64,000 nt of DNA from positions 1 to 64,000 of the forward strand of contig JADJQS010000010.1 in the NCBI GenBank assembly GCA_016712635.1, written 5' to 3'. Both the position numbers and the translations under genes were made by a program. The notes beneath the pieces are model-generated. The model was not told the DNA's origin. It was given only the letters and a program-made list of their open reading frames with translations, and did not search any database. The DNA is from Gammaproteobacteria bacterium. Its GTDB lineage: Bacteria; Pseudomonadota; Gammaproteobacteria; SZUA-140. Shown here in pieces: positions 57,578 to 64,000 of the stretch. Within the stretch, counting starts at the first letter, position 1; each line of letters begins with the position of its first letter.

Positions 57578-58732
57578 ATGCCGGCAGTCAAGCGCGTCAT
57601 GGTTTGGGATGTTCCGACCCGGGTATTTCACTGGTCATTGCTTGCGAGCTTTGCCGCGGCGTGGCTGACATCCACTGACAACCGATTTCTTTACCACCAT
57701 ACCTTCGCCGGCTATACCTTTACAGGTCTGCTGATTTTCCGTCTGCTGTGGGGTATGGTGGGCAGCCGCTACGCACGTTTCCGCACCTTTGCCTATGACT
57801 GGCCCTCCGTGCGGTCCTATCTCAGCGGACTCCTTACGGGCAAGGCCGCGCGCTACCTGGGACATAATCCGGTCGGTGGCTGGGTCATACTGCTGATTAT
57901 CGCTCTTGGCTTCTTGGTTTCGATCGCGGGTATCCTGGTGCTCGGAGGAGAGGAGGGACATGGACCGTTCGCGGGCTATATCCCTTATGACATCGGCGAA
58001 TACGCCAAGGCGGTGCACGAGGCAAGCGCCTGGACCATGCTCGCCATCGTCGGCGTGCATATCACCGGGGTCGTGGCTGAGAGCTTCCTGCACAGGGAAA
58101 ATCTGATCCTGGCAATGCTTACTGGCTACAAGGAAGGAGGCGGAGACAACAATCCGGAGGTATCCGGTGCCGGGATAATCGGTGTGGTGCTTTTTTCCGC
58201 CATGATTGCAGCGGGCCTGCTCTATTTCAGAGGCTACTTGGTCGATACCGCCGACCGGCCCTTTGTCCCCTTTGCCGGACCCAAACTTCCCGACAACGCG
58301 GTGTGGCGGCAAGAATGCGGCGAGTGCCATCTCGCCTTCCACCCCACGCTGTTGCCGGCTCGTTCCTGGCAGCGACTGATGGACACGCAGTCCGACCACT
58401 TTGGCGATGATCTGGCCCTGGATGCACAGACCGCGGCGGAGATCAGTTCGTTTCTGGTTTCCAATGCGGCGGAAAGCCGCTTGACCAAGCCGGCCCGCAA
58501 GATACTGGCTTCCACACCGGCGGATCAGACGCCGCTGCGCATCACCCAGACGACGTACTGGAAGCGCAAACACTCCGGGGTCAAACAGGAATACTGGACC
58601 CGCAAAAATGTCGGCAGCAAGGTCAATTGCAAGGCCTGTCATCTGGACGCGGAAGCCGGTACGTTTGAAGACTCCGGCATGAGGCTGCCGGGCAGCGATC
58701 AGCTTATGAACATCAACCTTGGGGAAAAATAG
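57578..58732 (+). CDS. Cytochrome b561 fused to a dihaem cytochrome c domain
   Basis: A 384-residue fusion. The N-terminal part (about 1-185) is a Ni,Fe-hydrogenase-type cytochrome b561 with four helices and His residues at RVFHWS, YHHTFAG and GVHITGV as haem b ligands. After a fifth helix (about 198-216) a periplasmic dihaem DHC domain follows with CGECH (247-251) and CKACH (351-355). AGGA lies 6 nt before the ATG. Such proteins carry electrons between the quinone pool and periplasmic cytochromes. It is followed by SHP and a second DHC, the arrangement known from Rhodobacter sphaeroides and Shewanella. Confidence 0.9.
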   Translation: MPAVKRVMVWDVPTRVFHWSLLASFAAAWLTSTDNRFLYHHTFAGYTFTGLLIFRLLWGMVGSRYARFRTFAYDWPSVRSYLSGLLTGKAARYLGHNPVGGWVILLIIALGFLVSIAGILVLGGEEGHGPFAGYIPYDIGEYAKAVHEASAWTMLAIVGVHITGVVAESFLHRENLILAMLTGYKEGGGDNNPEVSGAGIIGVVLFSAMIAAGLLYFRGYLVDTADRPFVPFAGPKLPDNAVWRQECGECHLAFHPTLLPARSWQRLMDTQSDHFGDDLALDAQTAAEISSFLVSNAAESRLTKPARKILASTPADQTPLRITQTTYWKRKHSGVKQEYWTRKNVGSKVNCKACHLDAEAGTFEDSGMRLPGSDQLMNINLGEK

Positions 58733-58742
58733 CGGGGCAAGT

Positions 58743-59150
58743 ATGAGAAAACACAGCATTACTCTCCTTATATTCAGTGGAATATTGTTATCCGGTATCT
58801 CCCGTGCGGAAGTCATCGATGATGTGCTGCAAACCTACCGAGCGGCGGGCGCCGGGGAATTCAGCGTCGCGCGGGGCGAAGCCCTGTGGCAAAAAGACTA
58901 TCCGGACCCTGAAACCGCGGGCAAGGTGCGCAACTGCTCCACATGCCACGGCAGCGATCTGGGCAAGGCGGGCCGGCACGCGACCACCGGCAAGGATATC
59001 GAGGCCATGGCGCCGTCGGTCAACAGCAAACGCTACACCGATCCAAAGACCATCGAGAAGTGGTTCACCCGCAACTGCAAGTGGGTATTGGGACGTGAAT
59101 GCACCGCGCAGGAAAAGGGCGATGTTCTGAGTTTTCTGCGTACGAAATAA
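58743..59150 (+). CDS. shp: SHP-type monohaem cytochrome c (DUF1924)
   Basis: A 135-residue protein with a signal peptide (cleavage after SRA, about residue 22) and one haem motif CSTCH (65-69). RNCKWVLGREC near the C-terminus carries the Asn ligand and the disulfide pair that define sphaeroides haem protein, whose haem can bind oxygen or NO when reduced. It starts 10 nt after the b561 fusion and precedes the DHC gene by 26 nt, so the three form one operon. Confidence 0.88.
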   Translation: MRKHSITLLIFSGILLSGISRAEVIDDVLQTYRAAGAGEFSVARGEALWQKDYPDPETAGKVRNCSTCHGSDLGKAGRHATTGKDIEAMAPSVNSKRYTDPKTIEKWFTRNCKWVLGRECTAQEKGDVLSFLRTK

Positions 59151-59176
59151 TACAACGATTATACAGGAGTAATATT

Positions 59177-59698
59177 ATGCACAAGCTGAAGGCCAGGATC
59201 ATCCGGTTGGGCGGTGCGGCTGCAATATCAATGTTCGTTGCGGCATCAAACGCGCAGTCCGCGCCCGCGATAGACGCCACAAGCTATGTCAAGGAATGCG
59301 GCGCCTGTCACATCGCCTTTCCGGCCGAATTCCTGCCGGCCCGTTCGTGGGAGAAGCTGCTCACCACCCTCGATGATCATTTCGGGGAGAACGCGGAGCT
59401 CGCCGCCGAGGATACTCAGGCCATACGCGGCTATCTGAGCGCCAATGCCGCGGATCGTTCCGGCAGCCGGCGCGGGCAGCAGATGCTGCGGGGAGTGGGC
59501 CCGCAGGAGACGCCGCTGCGTATCACGGAACTAAGCTATTTCATCAGGGAGCATGACGAGATCCCGCGCCGAATGTCGCTCGACAATCCCGAGGTCAAAA
59601 GCATGAGCCGATGCAATGCCTGCCATACGCGTGCGGCGGAAGGTTCGTTCTCGGAGCACGAGGTCACAATCCCGGGATACAGAGACTGGGACGATTAG
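59177..59698 (+). CDS. Dihaem cytochrome c (DHC)
   Basis: A 173-residue periplasmic cytochrome with a signal peptide (about 1-29) and two haem motifs, CGACH (41-45) and CNACH (146-150). It is clearly paralogous to the C-terminal domain of the b561 fusion: ECGACHIAF...LPARSW and TPLRITELSY align with ECGECHLAF...LPARSW and TPLRITQTTY. AGGAG is 7 nt before the ATG. DHC is the known redox partner of SHP. The two copies probably relay electrons from the membrane to SHP. Confidence 0.9.
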   Translation: MHKLKARIIRLGGAAAISMFVAASNAQSAPAIDATSYVKECGACHIAFPAEFLPARSWEKLLTTLDDHFGENAELAAEDTQAIRGYLSANAADRSGSRRGQQMLRGVGPQETPLRITELSYFIREHDEIPRRMSLDNPEVKSMSRCNACHTRAAEGSFSEHEVTIPGYRDWDD

Positions 59699-59709
59699 CA
59701 TGAAATAAA

Positions 59710-59739
59710 GGTGGATCCGTGCATCTCACCGGATCCGCC
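59710..59739 (+). terminator. Hairpin after the cytochrome operon
   Basis: GGTGGATCCG (59710-59719) pairs with CGGATCCGCC (59730-59739) with one wobble pair. It starts 12 nt past the DHC stop. There is no clear T-run, so termination strength is uncertain. Confidence 0.6.
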
Positions 59740-59806
59740 GTCTCGTAATCGTCCTGCCCTTGGACTATCGGCTGGATCACGATCCATCATTCAACGATAA
59801 TGGATC

Positions 59807-60796
59807 ATGGACACCGACACCGCCACTCCCTACGCCGGACTCACGCCAGACACCATGCTCGACGCGCTGGAGAGCGCGGGGCTGCGCGGCGACGGGCGCC
59901 TGCTCGCGCTCAACAGCTACGAGAACCGCGTGTACCAGTTCGGCCTGGAGGACGGACCGCCGGTGGTGGTGAAATTCTACCGCCCCGGGCGCTGGTCCGA
60001 CGCCGCCATCCTCGAGGAGCATGCCTTCGTGCAGGCCCTCGTCGAACGCGAGATCCCGGTCGTCGCCCCGCTCGCATTGAACGGCCGCACCCTGAACGAC
60101 TTCGGCGGATTCCGCTTCGCGGTCTACCCGCGCCAGGGCGGACACGCGCCGGAATTCAATGATCGCGACACCTTGCAGTGGATGGGCCGCTTCATCGGGC
60201 GCATCCATGCGGTCGGTGCGCTGTCCCCGTACCGCGCGCGTCCAACGCTCGACATCGCAAACTTCGGCACCGGGCCGCGCGACTACCTGCTCGGCGCGGA
60301 CCTGATCCCCGCGGACATCGCCGAGGCCTGGCGCAGCGTGACCGAGCATGCGCTGGCGGGCGTGCAGCGCTGCTATGAGCGCGCCGGGCGGGTGAACAGC
60401 CTGCGCCTGCACGGCGACTGCTATGCCGGCAACGTGCTGTGGACCGACGACGGGCCGCACTTTGTCGATTTCGACGACAGCCGGATGGGGCCCGCGGTGC
60501 AGGACCTGTGGATGCTGCTTTCAGGCGACCGCGCCGCGATGGAGCTCCAGCTCGGCGAGGTACTGGCGGGCTACGAGGATTTTTATGAATTCGATCCGCG
60601 CGAGCTGCACCTGGTCGAGGCGCTCCGCACGCTGCGCCTGATTCACTACTCCGCCTGGATCGCGCGCCGCTGGTCCGATCCGGCGTTTCCCGCGGCCTTC
60701 CCCTGGTTCAACACCCAGCGCTACTGGCAGGACCGCATCCTCGAGCTGCGCGAGCAGCTCGCGCTGATGGACGAACCGCCGCTCGCGCCCGCTTGA
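59807..60796 (+). CDS. srkA: Stress response kinase A (SrkA/YihE)
   Basis: A 329-residue protein kinase of the choline-kinase-like fold (Ser/Thr kinase RdoA/SrkA). The catalytic loop LHGDCYAGNVLW and metal motif FVDFDDSRMGP are intact, and LLALNSYENRVYQFG is typical of the family. In E. coli it counters MazF-type toxicity and envelope stress. Length matches (328). It stands alone, convergent with the antiporter remnant. Confidence 0.93.
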   Translation: MDTDTATPYAGLTPDTMLDALESAGLRGDGRLLALNSYENRVYQFGLEDGPPVVVKFYRPGRWSDAAILEEHAFVQALVEREIPVVAPLALNGRTLNDFGGFRFAVYPRQGGHAPEFNDRDTLQWMGRFIGRIHAVGALSPYRARPTLDIANFGTGPRDYLLGADLIPADIAEAWRSVTEHALAGVQRCYERAGRVNSLRLHGDCYAGNVLWTDDGPHFVDFDDSRMGPAVQDLWMLLSGDRAAMELQLGEVLAGYEDFYEFDPRELHLVEALRTLRLIHYSAWIARRWSDPAFPAAFPWFNTQRYWQDRILELREQLALMDEPPLAPA

Positions 60797-60844
60797 GCGT
60801 ATCCCTGGATTCGCCGCGGGATGAACCGCCGGCAACGCCGCGAC

Positions 60845-61925
60845 TCACTTCATCCGGCGTGCGCGCAGGGCGCGCCCGGTGATGATGATGAGGGTGAGCA
60901 CCGTCAGCGGCAGCACGAAACCAAGCATCGCCGAGCTGAAGAGCGGCAGCAGGGCATGGCCGGTCGCGGCCAGAATCAGATAGGCGGTATAGGCCAGGTA
61001 ATAGGCGAGGAACACACCTCCCTCCCAACGCGCGATCAGGTGGCGGTTGAAGAAGATCGGCAGGCACGCAATCGCCACCGCGACCATCACCGGAATATCG
61101 AAACGCAGCGCCGTCGCCGCCACCGAAACGCCGGCGGGCGACACCAGGCTGGCCAGGCCCAGCACCCCCAGCAGGTTGAAGAGGTTGCTGCCGACCACGT
61201 TGCCGACGGCGATGTCGCGCTCGCCGCGGATGCTGGCGATGACCGAGGTCGCCACCTCCGGCAGCGAGGTTCCGGCGGCGATGATGGTGAGACCGATGAC
61301 GAGCTCGCTGACGCCGAGATGCTGCGCGATCGCCACCGCGCCGTCGACCAGCCAGCGCGAACCGAGCACCAGCAGGGCGAGCCCGGCGGCGATGAAGGCC
61401 AGATTGAACAACCACTGCGCGGGCAATCGCACAGGCTTGGCATTGTCTGCCGCCGCCGTCTCCGCAGCGGCCGCATTATTCTCCTTGCGGCTCTGGCGAA
61501 TCAGGAAGCCGGTATAGATCAGCAGCGCGAGGAACAATGCCCCGCCCTCGACGCGGCCGATGCGGCCATCCAGTCCGAGGATCAGCACCACGACCGAGGC
61601 CGCGATCATCAGCGGCACGTCCAGCCGCACCAGCTGCCGCGCCCACCACCAGAGGCGCGATGAGCCCGGAGAGCCCGAGTATGAATAGGACATTGAAGAT
61701 GTTGCTGCCGACCACGTTGCCGAGCGCAATGTCCGGCTGGCCGGCCAGGGCGGCGTTGATGCTCACCGCGAACTCCGGTGCGCTGGTGCCGAAGGCGACC
61801 ACGGTCAGGCCGATGACGAGGGGCGAGATCCCGATGGCGGAGGCCAGGCGCGAGGCGCCGCGCACCAGCAGCTCGGCGCCGGCGACCAGCAGGACAAACC
61901 CGGCCATCAACAGCGCTACGGTCAT
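60845..61925 (-). pseudogene. Calcium/sodium antiporter (YrbG/CaxA family), frameshifted
   Basis: Two overlapping frames make up one K+-dependent Na/Ca exchanger-like protein of about 360 residues. The first repeat, FGTSAPEF...NVVGSNIFN, is in the upstream frame (from ATG 61925), and the second, AGTSLPEV...NVVGSNLFN, in the other. The break is at the CCC run 61642-61644: deleting one base joins ...LIAPLVV to ARQLVRLDVPLM in good family order. Otherwise both halves are intact. A sequencing error or a recent mutation is equally likely. Confidence 0.8.
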
Positions 61926-62070
61926 GGCTGCACGATCTCGTCTGCTAAACCCAGACCGCCATGATACTTGAAAATCCCGCCGCCGCCCGGGGCGCCGTAA
62001 CAGACACTCGCACGCGCGGACGAGAGGTTACAATTCAGGGGTGTCTCTGACCCGGGATCGCCATCGTCAC

Positions 62071-62382
62071 ATGCGCACAGACAGCCGCCTCTTTATCGCA
62101 CTGCTCGCGCTCGGGCTGTCCGCCTGCGCCGGCAATCCCGTCCGCCTTGCGCACGACACCAAGGTCCTGGGCTCGGCGGAATTCCTGCAGGACCGCACCG
62201 ACTGCAAGCTGTTCGCCAATGCCTCCGCGCCCGTGACGGGCGCGACGGAATTCGGCGCTGAGCGCGACCAGCAGGAATGGGTCCGCGCCTACTACCAGTG
62301 CATGGAGGAAATGGGCTGGTATCCCGTCGACCGGGACGGCAACCGCGTCGATTACACCTGCAATTATTTCGACTGCTTCTGA
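62071..62382 (+). CDS. Small lipoprotein, unknown function
   Basis: A 103-residue protein with a clean lipoprotein leader MRTDSRLFIALLALGLSAC (lipidated Cys19) and a small domain with four further cysteines (DCKLF, YQCMEEM, YTCNYFDCF), perhaps two disulfides. The ATG at 62071 was chosen for the leader; GTG 62041 is upstream. No family recognised. It is convergent with katG. Confidence 0.7.
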   Translation: MRTDSRLFIALLALGLSACAGNPVRLAHDTKVLGSAEFLQDRTDCKLFANASAPVTGATEFGAERDQQEWVRAYYQCMEEMGWYPVDRDGNRVDYTCNYFDCF

Positions 62383-62473
62383 CCGGGCCCGACCGCGGCC
62401 GGGCGGCGTTTCAAATCGGCTCGAAACGCCGCCCTGATTCCACATCCATAACTGCCACGGGCTTGCGCGGCGA

Positions 62474-64000
<1,527 letters not shown>

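Overview
The window looks like a stretch of a GC-rich gammaproteobacterial chromosome. The gene orders kdsD-kdsC-lptC-lptA-lptB-rpoN-ptsN-rapZ, gmk-rpoZ-spoT-recG, yicC/rph divergent, rph-rdgB-hemW, thiS-thiG-trmB and mutY-yggX are all typical of that class. The many c-type cytochromes, a porin-cytochrome of the Cyc2 type and a persulfide-sensor-like regulator fit a chemolithotrophic (sulfur or iron oxidising) member related to Chromatiales/Acidiferrobacterales. That placement is an inference from gene content only.

Layout. (1) 0-4.2 kb: a compact minus-strand operon (membrane-anchored cytochrome c, short haem-copper-oxidase-like protein, thioredoxin-like lipoprotein, membrane protein), then a dihaem c4-like cytochrome and a 29-residue membrane microprotein with its own promoter. 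(2) 4.3-12.8 kb: an unknown polytopic membrane protein, mutM, a Gld-like ABC export cluster with a DUF4340 protein, and a lone hydantoinase-A family gene. (3) 12.8-31.3 kb: an almost unbroken minus-strand run, from yicC-gmk-rpoZ-spoT-ridA-recG through ubiC-ubiA and kdsD-kdsC-lptC-lptA-lptB-rpoN to a complete regulatory PTS (ptsN, hprK, rapZ, EIIA-Man, HPr, EI) with no sugar-transporting EIIB/EIIC. (4) 31.4-43.6 kb: housekeeping genes (rph, rdgB, hemW, serB, trmB, thiSG, an AsmA protein, mutY-yggX), tRNA-Gly(CCC) and tRNA-Phe(GAA). (5) 43.6-55.2 kb: accessory DNA. It holds a duplicated 3' half of tRNA-Phe, a 1146-residue CSLREA/beta-helix/DUF11/CFI-box surface protein, a methyltransferase, and an operon of a BigR/YgaV-like ArsR regulator, RND efflux pair and DUF2892 protein, then a DUF1566 protein and a class V aminotransferase. 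(6) 55.2-59.7 kb: an electron-transfer island with a Cyc2-like outer-membrane porin-cytochrome, a c5-like cytochrome, a b561-dihaem c fusion, an SHP-type cytochrome (DUF1924) and a second dihaem cytochrome; its first half is visibly richer in A+T than its surroundings. (7) 59.8-64 kb: srkA, a frameshifted Ca/Na antiporter, a small lipoprotein and a frameshifted katG running off the right edge.

The most interesting units are the Cyc2-like island, the putative persulfide-responsive RND operon, the microprotein beside the cytochrome genes, and three families of short palindromic or repeated elements that supply the ends of neighbouring genes. Nothing here resembles a CRISPR array, and no intact insertion sequence or integrase was found.
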